35,509 bases of DNA from Elusimicrobiota bacterium. GTDB taxonomy: Bacteria; Elusimicrobiota; Elusimicrobia; UBA1565; UBA9628. The translations under genes were made by a program, and so were the position numbers. The stretch spans positions 1 through 35,509 of the forward strand of contig JACQPJ010000008.1 of assembly GCA_016207605.1 (NCBI GenBank), read 5' to 3'. The notes beneath the pieces were generated by a model. The model searched no databases and was not told the origin of the DNA. It saw only the letters and a list, made by a program, of their open reading frames with translations. This document shows positions 22,552 to 35,509 of the stretch, in pieces; the first letter of the stretch is position 1; every line of letters begins with the position of its first letter.

Positions 22552-23445
22552 GTGAGCATTCCCCACAAGGCCGGCTTCGTCGCCCTGGCCGGGCGGCCCA
22601 ACGCGGGAAAGTCCACGCTCTTCAACGCCCTGCTCAAGACGAAGCTGGCCATCGTCTCGCCCAAGCCGCAGACCACGCGGCACCGCATCCTGGGCATCCT
22701 GGAGGGCGAAGGCTTCCAGGCCTGCCTGCTCGACACGCCGGGGCTTTTGGACGCGCACCAGGACGACCTGCAAAAGGCCCTGCGCGTGGAGTCCGCCCGC
22801 GCCCTGCGCGAGGACGCCGACCTGGCCGTCTATCTCGTGGACGCGGCCGAGGCCGACCCCGCCAAGCCCGACGCCGTCTCGCCGCGCGAGGGCCTGCCGG
22901 TCCTGCTCGTCCTGAACAAATGCGACCGTGTGACTTCCGAGCCGCGCCTGGCCGCTCTGGAGGCGGCGTACTCCGCGGCGCTCAAGCCCGCCCGGGTGTT
23001 CCGCCTCTCGGCGCTCAAGGGAACCGGCGTCGAGGACTTGCGCGGGGAGCTCCTCGCCCGCCTGCCCGAAGGCGAGGCCTTCTACGAGAAGGGCCGCCTC
23101 TCCGACCGCTGGGAGCGCTTTTTCGCCGCCGAGCTGGTGCGCGAGCAGGTCTTCGCCTTCTACGAGCAGGAGATTCCCCACGCCGTGGCCGTCGTCGTGG
23201 AAAGCTTCCGCGAGGTCCCCGGCGGCCCCGACGAGGTCTATGCCGTTCTCTACGTCGAGCGCGACGGCCAGAAGGGCATCCTTCTGGGCAAGGGCGGCGA
23301 CGCCCTGCGGCGCGTGTCCGAGCGCGCCCAGGCCGCGCTGGAGAACTTCCTCGGCCGCCCCGTCCAGCTGGAGCTCTGGGTCAAGGTCCGCAGGAACTGG
23401 CGCAAAGACCCCCGTTCGCTCAGGGAATTCGGCTACCTGTCGTAG
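22552..23445 (+). CDS. era: GTPase Era
   Basis: Essential ribosome-assembly GTPase that binds the 3' end of 16S rRNA through its KH domain and GTP through the G domain. It has 297 aa, the usual length. G1 is GRPNAGKST, G2 lies around KPQTTRHRI, G3 is DTPG, G4 is NKCD and G5 includes SALKGTG. The C-terminal KH domain has the Era signature KGILLGKGGDALRRVSERA. The start is GTG at 22552. It acts in the same process as RsmA, encoded 20 kb away. It is monocistronic and converges on speA at a hairpin. Confidence 0.97.
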   Translation: MSIPHKAGFVALAGRPNAGKSTLFNALLKTKLAIVSPKPQTTRHRILGILEGEGFQACLLDTPGLLDAHQDDLQKALRVESARALREDADLAVYLVDAAEADPAKPDAVSPREGLPVLLVLNKCDRVTSEPRLAALEAAYSAALKPARVFRLSALKGTGVEDLRGELLARLPEGEAFYEKGRLSDRWERFFAAELVREQVFAFYEQEIPHAVAVVVESFREVPGGPDEVYAVLYVERDGQKGILLGKGGDALRRVSERAQAALENFLGRPVQLELWVKVRRNWRKDPRSLREFGYLS

Positions 23446-23448
23446 CCG

Positions 23449-23474
23449 GATGCCGTCGCAATTGCGGCGGCATC
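23449..23474. terminator. Strong hairpin between convergent era and speA
   Basis: GATGCCGTCGC (23449-23459) pairs with GCGGCGGCATC (23464-23474), an 11-bp stem with one G-T wobble and an AATT loop. It fills most of the 35-bp gap between the two stop codons. No T-run follows on either strand, so it is terminator-like rather than a textbook intrinsic terminator. Confidence 0.55.
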
Positions 23475-23480
23475 GGACGA

Positions 23481-25541
<2,061 letters not shown>

Positions 25542-25555
25542 GGAATCAGTTCTTT

Positions 25556-26557
25556 ATGAAGGCGATCCTGGCCCGAGACGGCGCCGCCTCCCTCGCCGAG
25601 ATCCCGGTCCCCTCGATCGGCGACGGCGAGCTCCTGCTCAAGGTCGAGGTCTGCGGGCTCTGCGGGACGGACGTGATGAAGCTCGACAGCCGCGCGCCCG
25701 AGGCCGTCCTGGGCCACGAACTCTGCGGCGTCGTGGCGAAAGCGGGACTTGGCGCGCCCTTCTCCCCCGGCGAGCGGATCGTCGTCAGCCACCACGTCCC
25801 CTGCCTCGCCTGCCACTGGTGCCGCAAGGGGCAGGAGTCCATGTGCCGCCAGTTCAAGGCCACCAACCTGGACCCCGGCGGGTTCGCCGACTTCGCGCGC
25901 GTCTCCGCGCTCCACGCCAGGCACGCGGCCTTCCGCGTCCCCGACGGACTCGATCCTCTGGCCGCCTCTCAGACCGAGCCGCTGGCCTGCGTCCTGCGCA
26001 ATCTCAAGCGCTTGAACGTCGCCGCCGGCGACTGCGTCGGCGTCGTGGGCCTGGGCGCCATGGGCCAGATGACGGGCCAGATGCTCGCGCTGACGGGCGC
26101 CGCCGCCGTCGGCCTCGATCTGGACGAGGCGCGCGCCGCGCGGTTCCGGCGCTGGGGCGCGGCGGGGACGGACGCCGCCGCCTTCGCCGCCGCGGGGCGG
26201 GAGCGCAGCGAAGGGCGCGGCTTCGACGCCGTGGTGTTCTCCGCGGGCACGCCCGCGCTGGCGCGCGAGTCCCTGGCCTGGCTGCGCGACGGCGGGACCC
26301 TCAACGTCTTCGCCTCCTTTCACCCCGATCCCGTCCTGCCGCTGGATTGGAACGAGGTTTATTCCCGCGAGCTCTCGGTCGTGAGCTCCTATTCCCCGAG
26401 CCTCGCCGATTTGAAGGAAGCGTTTGACTTGATCGCCTCGCGGCGCTTCGACCCGCTGGCCTTGGAGCCCGAGACCTTCCCCCTCTCCGCCTTCGACGAG
26501 GCCGTGCGCGCGGTCAAGACCCGGCGCGCGCTCAAGTCGGTGCTGGTGCCAAGATGA
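25556..26557 (+). CDS. Zinc-dependent medium-chain dehydrogenase 1
   Basis: NAD(P)-dependent dehydrogenase of the MDR superfamily (sorbitol/threonine dehydrogenase type), 333 aa. Likely catalytic-zinc residues are Cys36 (CGLCGTD) and His54-Glu55 (LGHELCG). The structural zinc motif is complete, with Cys83, Cys86, Cys89 and Cys97. The cofactor-binding loop is GLGAMG (165-170), with an acidic residue in the following strand (GLDLDE), suggesting NAD preference. It is the first gene of a nine-gene chain and overlaps the second dehydrogenase by 4 bp (ATGA). The substrate cannot be told from sequence. Tandem placement with a related enzyme just upstream of riboflavin genes suggests a hetero-oligomer or linked sugar/alcohol oxidations. 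Confidence 0.85.
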   Translation: MKAILARDGAASLAEIPVPSIGDGELLLKVEVCGLCGTDVMKLDSRAPEAVLGHELCGVVAKAGLGAPFSPGERIVVSHHVPCLACHWCRKGQESMCRQFKATNLDPGGFADFARVSALHARHAAFRVPDGLDPLAASQTEPLACVLRNLKRLNVAAGDCVGVVGLGAMGQMTGQMLALTGAAAVGLDLDEARAARFRRWGAAGTDAAAFAAAGRERSEGRGFDAVVFSAGTPALARESLAWLRDGGTLNVFASFHPDPVLPLDWNEVYSRELSVVSSYSPSLADLKEAFDLIASRRFDPLALEPETFPLSAFDEAVRAVKTRRALKSVLVPR

Positions 26558-27588
26558 GCAAGACCATGCGGACGGTCATCTTCCACGGGCCGCGCGACGT
26601 GCGCCTCGAGGAGCTGCCGATCCCCGCGCCCGGCCCCGGCGAGGTCGTGGTCAAGCTCGGCGCGGCGCTGACCTGCGGCACGGACTTCAAGGCCTACCGC
26701 CGGGGCCACCGCGTGCTCCTTGGCGACTATCCATCGCCCTTCGGCCACGAGTTGGCCGGCGTCGCGACGGCCCTCGGCGCGGGCGTGACGGGCGTCCGAG
26801 AGGGCGACCGCGTGGTCGTCGCCAACTCCGCGCCGATGGACGACTGCTTCTGGTGCCGCAACGGACAGAACCACCTCTGTCCCAGGCTGAAGCTCCATAA
26901 CGGCGCATACGCCGAGTACGACCTCGTCCCGGCCCATATCGTGCGCGGCAACCTGCACGCCCTGGCGCCCTCCGTCCCCTTCGAGACCGGCGCGCTGGCC
27001 GAGCCGCTGGCCTGCGCGATCCACGCCGTCGAGGTCCTGTCGCCGCGCCCGGGCGAGCGGGCGCTCGTGATCGGCGCGGGGCCCATGAGCCTCCTGCTGA
27101 TCCAGGCCCTGCGCGCGACGGACGTCTCCGTCGGCGTGCTGGGCCGCTCCAAGGATCATCTCCGGACGGCGAGCGAGGCCGGAGCCGAGGCGATCTTTTC
27201 CGCCCTCGACGGCGGAATTCCGGAGGCGGTGCGCGCCTGGGCCGAACACAGAGGACCGGACCACGTTTTCGAGGCCGTGGGCCGGCCGGAAACCTGCCTT
27301 CAAGCCGCCGCCTTGGTCCGCGACGGCGGCAAGGTCTGCCTCTTCGGCGGCTGCGGACCTGAGACATTGATACCTTTCGACGTCCATCGTCTGCATTATC
27401 GACAGATTTCTTTGCATGGCGTTTTTCATCATAACCCCAGGCACTTCCGCGCCGCGGTGCGATTGCTCTCCGAAGGCAAAGTCCGAACGGACCTGCTGAT
27501 TCATGGGGAGATAAAAATTGAAAACGTTCCCGCCTTCTTTGCCGAGAACGCGGATCAATCCATTCCGAAGGCGGTCGTGCGGCCGTGA
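26554..27588 (+). CDS. Zinc-dependent medium-chain dehydrogenase 2
   Basis: A second MDR dehydrogenase, 344 aa, clearly different from its neighbour. Catalytic-zinc residues Cys41 (LTCGTD) and His65-Glu66 (FGHELAG) are kept. In the structural zinc motif the first Cys is replaced by Met95, leaving Cys98, Cys101 and Cys109 (APMDDCFWC onward), so this site is altered. The Rossmann loop is GAGPMS. The 3' third (from about 27360) is richer in A/T than the rest. It overlaps both neighbours (ATGA with the first dehydrogenase, GTGA with ribD). The substrate is unknown. Confidence 0.85.
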   Translation: MSKTMRTVIFHGPRDVRLEELPIPAPGPGEVVVKLGAALTCGTDFKAYRRGHRVLLGDYPSPFGHELAGVATALGAGVTGVREGDRVVVANSAPMDDCFWCRNGQNHLCPRLKLHNGAYAEYDLVPAHIVRGNLHALAPSVPFETGALAEPLACAIHAVEVLSPRPGERALVIGAGPMSLLLIQALRATDVSVGVLGRSKDHLRTASEAGAEAIFSALDGGIPEAVRAWAEHRGPDHVFEAVGRPETCLQAAALVRDGGKVCLFGGCGPETLIPFDVHRLHYRQISLHGVFHHNPRHFRAAVRLLSEGKVRTDLLIHGEIKIENVPAFFAENADQSIPKAVVRP

Positions 27589-28577
27589 TCTCGGCCCAAG
27601 ACCTGAGCTTCCTGCGCCGCGCATTGGCGCTGGCGACCCGCGCGGCGCCGCGCGCGGCGTCGCCCAACCCGCGCGTGGGCTGCGTGCTGGTCAAGGGCGG
27701 CCGCGTCGTCGGGCAGGGTGCCCACCGCCGCCTCGGCGGCCCTCATGCCGAGGCCGCGGCGTTGGCCCAAGCCGGACGCCGCGCCGCCGGCGCCACGGCC
27801 TACGTCACCTTGGAGCCCTGCGCCGCGTTTGCCGGCAAAAAAACGGGCTCCTGCGCCCAGGCGCTGGCGGAGGCGGGCATGCGCCGCGTGGTCTGCGTGT
27901 CTTCCGATCCGAACCATAAGGTGCGCGGCCGGGGACTCAAGCTCCTGCGCCGCGCCGGCGCGCGCGTGGAGCTCGCGCCCGGGCTCGCGGCCGAGGCCGA
28001 GGCTCTCAACTGCGGCTTCTTCTCGCGCTGGCGCCGCGGCCGGCCCTGGGTCGTGCTCAAGGCGGCGCTCTCGCTCGACGGCAAGGCTGCGACGGCCGCG
28101 GGACGCTCGCGCTGGATCACCGGCCCGGCGGCCCGCGCGGCCGTCCACCGCCTGCGCGCCGAGCTCGACGCGGTCCTCGTCGGCGCGGGCACCATCCGCG
28201 CCGACGACCCCGCGCTGACCGCCCACGGCGCGGGCCGCGATCCCCTGCGCGTCGTGCTCGCCGGCCGCTCCCCCCTGCCCAAGCGCGCCAAGATTTTTGA
28301 CGGCCGCGCGCCGACGCTGGTCTATTCGGGACGCGGCAAAATATCCCTGCGCGTCGTCCTGCGCGACCTGGCGCGGCGCGGCGTGGGCACGCTCCTCGTC
28401 GAGGGCGGGCCGACGGTGCACGCGGCCTTCCTGCGCGCCGGGCTGGCGGATGAGGTCCGGGTGTTCCTCTCCCCCAAGCTGCTGGGCGGCGCCGACGACC
28501 CCAACGCCGCGCCGCGCCTCAAGGCGCCGCGGCTGTCGCGCGTGGGCGGCGACTGGCTGATCCAAGGAATGCTCTAA
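27585..28577 (+). CDS. ribD: Bifunctional riboflavin deaminase/reductase RibD
   Basis: Converts the pyrimidine product of GTP cyclohydrolase II to 5-amino-6-ribitylamino-uracil phosphate by deamination then NADPH reduction, in the cytosol. It has 330 aa. The deaminase zinc motif has His54-Ala-Glu56 (PHAE), Cys79 (TLEPC) and Cys90; the two cysteines are 10 residues apart instead of the usual 8, and the common SHHGRTPPC stretch reads AAFAGKKTGSC. The reductase domain has KAALSLDGKAATA, SRWITG, ADDPALT and VEGGPTVHAAFL. It starts at GTG 27585 within the stop of the preceding dehydrogenase and ends in TAATG with ribE. Confidence 0.95.
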   Translation: MISAQDLSFLRRALALATRAAPRAASPNPRVGCVLVKGGRVVGQGAHRRLGGPHAEAAALAQAGRRAAGATAYVTLEPCAAFAGKKTGSCAQALAEAGMRRVVCVSSDPNHKVRGRGLKLLRRAGARVELAPGLAAEAEALNCGFFSRWRRGRPWVVLKAALSLDGKAATAAGRSRWITGPAARAAVHRLRAELDAVLVGAGTIRADDPALTAHGAGRDPLRVVLAGRSPLPKRAKIFDGRAPTLVYSGRGKISLRVVLRDLARRGVGTLLVEGGPTVHAAFLRAGLADEVRVFLSPKLLGGADDPNAAPRLKAPRLSRVGGDWLIQGML

Positions 28578-29161
28578 TGTTTTCAGGCATCATCAAGACG
28601 CTGGGAACGGTTAAAGAAAAAACAAGGACGCAGTTAGTCGTGCGGGCCGGAATCAAACGGCCGGAGCCTGGGGCCTCTATTTCAATCAATGGGTGCTGTC
28701 TCACGGTGGTGATGTCAAGAAATAATATCCACCGCTTCGACGTGGGACCGGAAACTCTGTCGAGAACGAATTTGGGAGATCTGAAAATCGGACAAGCCGT
28801 GAACGTGGAGCCCTCGCTGCGCATCGGCGATGAGCTGGGCGGCCATTTTGTTTATGGACATGTGGACGCCGCGGCAAAAATCCTCGCCCTGGAGCCCTGG
28901 GATGACGGCTTCCATCGGCTGCGAATTGAACTGCCTAAAGCCCTGCGCGGACTGGTCGCGGAGAAGGGCTCGGTCGCGGTGGACGGCGTGAGTCTCACGG
29001 TGTCCAAAGTCGGCCCAAAATATTTTGAAATCATGCTGGTGCCGCACACGTTGAAACAAACGACCCTGGGCCGGCGTCGGGCCGGCGAATGCGTCAATTT
29101 GGAAGCCGATTCGTTCGCCCGCTATGCGCATGGCGGCACGTCCGGAAGGAAACGCTCATGA
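28577..29161 (+). CDS. ribE: Riboflavin synthase alpha chain
   Basis: Dismutates two molecules of 6,7-dimethyl-8-ribityllumazine to riboflavin and the pyrimidine. It has 194 aa, built from two similar barrels. It begins MFSGII, has the first-barrel motif GASISINGCCLTVV and the second-barrel motif GSVAVDGVSLTVSKV, and the lumazine-contact block GGHFVYGHVD. Composition is visibly more A/T-rich than ribD and ribBA on either side (for example codons such as AGA, AAT, ATA and TCA), hinting that this one gene was replaced or transferred. It overlaps ribD by 1 bp (TAATG) and ribBA by 4 bp. Confidence 0.95.
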   Translation: MFSGIIKTLGTVKEKTRTQLVVRAGIKRPEPGASISINGCCLTVVMSRNNIHRFDVGPETLSRTNLGDLKIGQAVNVEPSLRIGDELGGHFVYGHVDAAAKILALEPWDDGFHRLRIELPKALRGLVAEKGSVAVDGVSLTVSKVGPKYFEIMLVPHTLKQTTLGRRRAGECVNLEADSFARYAHGGTSGRKRS

Positions 29162-30389
29162 AGCCAGCGCACGGATTCGACCGCATCGAGGACGCCGTCG
29201 CCGACATCCGGCGCGGGCGCATGGTCGTGGTCGTCGACGACCCTAACCGCGAAAACGAAGGCGACGTGGTGATCGCGGCGGAGAAGTGCACCGTCGCGGC
29301 GGTCAACTTCATGGCCGCGCAGGCGCGCGGCCTGATCTGCGCGCCCCTGCCCGCCTCGCGGCTGGACCAGCTCGAGCTGCGCGCGATGAACCCGGACGCG
29401 GCCCGCGCGCCGATGCCGGGACGGGACACCGCCTTCACGGTCTCGGCGGACGCCCGGCGCGGCACGACCACGGGCATCTCGGCCAAGGATCGCACCGTCA
29501 CGATCAAGGCCCTCATCGACCCGCGCACCCGGCCCGGGGACCTGGTCCGTCCCGGTCACGTCTTCCCCCTGCGCGCGCGGGAGGGCGGCGTGCTGGTGCG
29601 CGCCGGCCACACCGAGGCGGCCGTGGACCTGGCGCGCCTGGCCGGGCTCACGCCCGCCGGCGTCATCTGCGAGATCCTCAACGCGGACGGGAGCATGGCG
29701 CGCACGCCCGAGCTCCGGCGCTTCGCGCGGCGGCATCGGCTCAAGATCGTCACGATCGCCGACCTCATCGAGCACCGCCGGCGCAAGGACCGCCTCGTCG
29801 AGCGCCAGGCCAGCGCCCGCCTGCCCACTAAGTTCGGGGAGTTCGCCATCCGCGTCTACACCGAGACCCTCACGGGCAAGGTGCACCTGGCCCTGGTCAA
29901 GGGCGAGGTGCGCGGGGCCAGGAACGTCCTGGTGCGCGTGCATTCCTCCTGCGTGACCGGAGACTCCCTGTTCTCGGTCAAGTGCGACTGCGGGCGCCAG
30001 CTCGAGGCCGCGCTCAAGCGCATCGCCGCCGAGGGCCGCGGCGTGCTGGTCTACCTGAACCAGGAGGGACGCGGCATCGGCCTGGTCAACAAGATCAAGG
30101 CTTACGCCCTGCAAGACAAGGGCCTCGACACCGTGGAGGCCAACCTCAAGCTTGGACTGGCCCCCGACCTGCGCGAGTACGGCATCGGCGCGCAGATCCT
30201 GGCCGACCAGGGTCTCTCCTCCATCCGCATCCTGACCAACAACCCGCGCAAGATCGTCGGCATCGAAGGCTACGGGCTCATCGTGACCGAGCGCGTCCAC
30301 CTCCAGCCGCCGGCCACGGCGCACAACGCCCGCTACCTCCAGGTCAAGAAAGAGAAGCTGGGCCACTGGATCGAGGACCTCGAGGACAA

Positions 30390-30393
<4 letters not shown>
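29158..30393 (+). CDS. ribBA: Bifunctional DHBP synthase / GTP cyclohydrolase II RibBA
   Basis: Supplies both riboflavin precursors. The N-terminal RibB domain (1 to about 205) makes dihydroxybutanone phosphate from ribulose-5-phosphate; it has DDPNRENEGDVVIAAE, the TTTGIS block and PGHVFPL with HTEAAVDLARLAG. The C-terminal RibA domain opens GTP; it has the zinc site HSSCVTGDSLFSVKCDCG, RQLEAAL and YLNQEGRGIGL. It has 411 aa, a standard fusion length. The frame extends 23 codons upstream into ribE, but ATG 29158 (MKPAHGFDRIEDAV) overlaps the ribE stop and fits the family N-terminus. Confidence 0.96.
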
Positions 30394-34803
<4,410 letters not shown>

Positions 34804-34832
34804 TCGGCGCAAGCCGCGCGCCATTCAGGCCC

Positions 34833-34861
34833 TTGATAATATTCTTAAATAAGACTATACT
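34833..34861 (+). promoter_or_regulatory. Canonical promoter of the HigBA-type module
   Basis: TTGATA (34833-34838, 5 of 6) is followed by a 17-bp spacer and TATACT (34856-34861, 5 of 6). The predicted start is near 34868, leaving a leader of about 11 nt before ATG 34879, with GGAA as a weak Shine-Dalgarno. The surrounding 60 bp are strikingly A/T-rich for this window. Confidence 0.75.
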
Positions 34862-34878
34862 CTATTCGGAATATAATA

Positions 34879-35241
34879 ATGCTCATCGGCTATTATCCTG
34901 GCTGGGATGCCGGTGCCGTGCGCGATTATCTTAACGCATTGCGCGACGACGGCCAGAGAAAGAAGGCCGCGGCAAAACTAGATTTTGATTTGCATATGCT
35001 TGAAACAACATGGCCTCGACCTCAATTCGTAACGGTGAAGTCCCTAAAAGGACATGAGCCGTTGTACGAACTCGCCCGTGAATATCAAGGGATCGCCTAT
35101 CGAATTTCCTTCTGCGTGAGGGGCCAGGAGATCTGGCTGCTTCATGCGATCGAAAAGAAGCAACCAAAGACGCCAACGACTGACCTCAATCTCGCTTATA
35201 ACCGGATGCGTAATGTGCTCGCTGGGCATGTTAGGGGGTAA
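34879..35241 (+). CDS. RelE/HigB-type toxin
   Basis: A 120-aa protein of the RelE/HigB mRNA-interferase superfamily (phage Gp49-like subgroup). It shows the characteristic order VKSLKGHEPLYELA, YRISFCVRG, IWLLHAIEKKQPKTP and a following A-x-x-R helix. Members cleave mRNA at the ribosome. Gene order toxin first, antitoxin second, is that of higBA. The 1-bp gap to the HTH gene and its A/T-rich codon use support a mobile toxin-antitoxin module. It has its own canonical promoter. Confidence 0.88.
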   Translation: MLIGYYPGWDAGAVRDYLNALRDDGQRKKAAAKLDFDLHMLETTWPRPQFVTVKSLKGHEPLYELAREYQGIAYRISFCVRGQEIWLLHAIEKKQPKTPTTDLNLAYNRMRNVLAGHVRG

Positions 35242-35242
35242 C

Positions 35243-35509
35243 ATGAACAAAAAAAAGGTGTCGCCGTTCGATCACGACGTCGTCAAACGCCTAAAAGAGG
35301 ATTCGGAGTACGCCGAGGCTTACTTTGAGGAACTAGGGAAAGCTCCGCTGCCTCTTCAACTCGCCATTCTTCGCCGCTTAAACGGCGTGACGCAGGAAAA
35401 ATTGGCGGCCAAGCTCCACGTCAAGCAAACCTATGTCTCTAAACTCGAAAAACCCGGCTCCGACCATCTCTTCAGCAACTATGAGCGGGCCGCGCGTCTG
35501 CTCCACGGA
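35243..35509 (+). CDS. XRE-family HTH antitoxin (3' end outside window)
   Basis: The first 89 codons of a Cro/C1-type helix-turn-helix protein, running off the window. A charged N-terminal stretch (MNKKKVSPFDHD, then KRLKEDSEYAEAYFEEL) precedes the HTH, with GVTQEKLAAKLHVKQTYVSKLE as the DNA-binding core (about residues 49-70). It starts 1 bp after the toxin stop with a strong Shine-Dalgarno (AGGGGG at 35233-35238). It is likely the antitoxin and autorepressor of the pair. The operator is probably the A/T-rich region at 34830-34878. Confidence 0.88.
   Translation, partial: MNKKKVSPFDHDVVKRLKEDSEYAEAYFEELGKAPLPLQLAILRRLNGVTQEKLAAKLHVKQTYVSKLEKPGSDHLFSNYERAARLLHG

Noticed and set aside
25542-25555. 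FMN riboswitch before the riboflavin operon
   Set aside because: Only 14 bp are available before the first gene, and none of the internal junctions has non-coding space.
34806-34822. Terminator after purH (GGCGC/GCGCC)
   Set aside because: Only a 5-bp stem, with no T-run directly after it.

Overview
The window is very GC-rich, densely coding bacterial DNA, about 35.5 kb long. It carries 26 complete or nearly complete protein genes plus one partial gene at each edge, and no rRNA, tRNA or CRISPR array that I can see. Exported proteins with short Sec signal peptides ending in Ala-x-Ala-Gln or Ser-Arg-Ala-Gln, a membrane sugar transferase and full biosynthetic housekeeping suggest a free-living, Gram-negative-type chromosome. 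The phylum cannot be fixed from sequence alone. An Elusimicrobiota-like genome is my best guess, at low confidence; a deltaproteobacterial-type lineage is an alternative. Genes for oxygen-dependent homogentisate ring cleavage imply access to O2.

Layout. Positions 1-6485 (minus) form one transcription unit: an RdgB pyrophosphatase fused to an exported TPR domain, murC, rsmA, a polytopic glycosyltransferase, then efp (partial), which also has its own promoter-like motif. mutY (plus, 6510-7514) is divergent from it and ends at a clear intrinsic terminator. ygfZ (minus, 7811-8621) faces mutY. A zeta-like P-loop toxin candidate with a 61-residue partner (8658-9415) precedes a tyrosine/homogentisate degradation operon (fah, hmgA, flavin reductase, hppD-like; 9433-13076). 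Positions 13090-22455 (minus) hold an exported orphan protein with its own canonical promoter, valS, phoH (PIN-PhoH), hemW and a cluster of three related lineage-specific genes. era (plus) and speA (minus) converge at a strong hairpin. From 25556 to 34803 nine plus-strand genes overlap each other without a gap: two zinc-type dehydrogenases, ribD, ribE, ribBA, ribH, nusB, ligA, purH. The window ends in a HigBA-type toxin-antitoxin pair (34879 onward).

How the genes work together. The rib genes cover riboflavin synthesis from GTP and ribulose-5-phosphate except one phosphatase step, and purH supplies IMP toward GTP. The hpp/hmg/fah genes take 4-hydroxyphenylpyruvate toward fumarate and acetoacetate, with no maleylacetoacetate isomerase present. 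murC, rsmA, efp, era, nusB, ligA, valS, mutY and rdgB are core cell-wall, translation and genome-maintenance functions.

Most notable signals: (i) an extended -10-like motif, TGNTANNAT, placed 6 nt before the start codon of efp, fah, era and mutY, which suggests leaderless mRNAs; between rdgB and mutY it is a perfect palindrome serving both directions; (ii) a 60-bp two-hairpin repeat whose first bases supply the TAG stop codon of three unrelated genes; (iii) EF-P with Gln where the modified Lys/Arg normally sits; (iv) lumazine synthase with Gln in place of the catalytic His; (v) the RdgB-signal-TPR fusion; (vi) a single-domain HPPD; (vii) two toxin-antitoxin-like modules.
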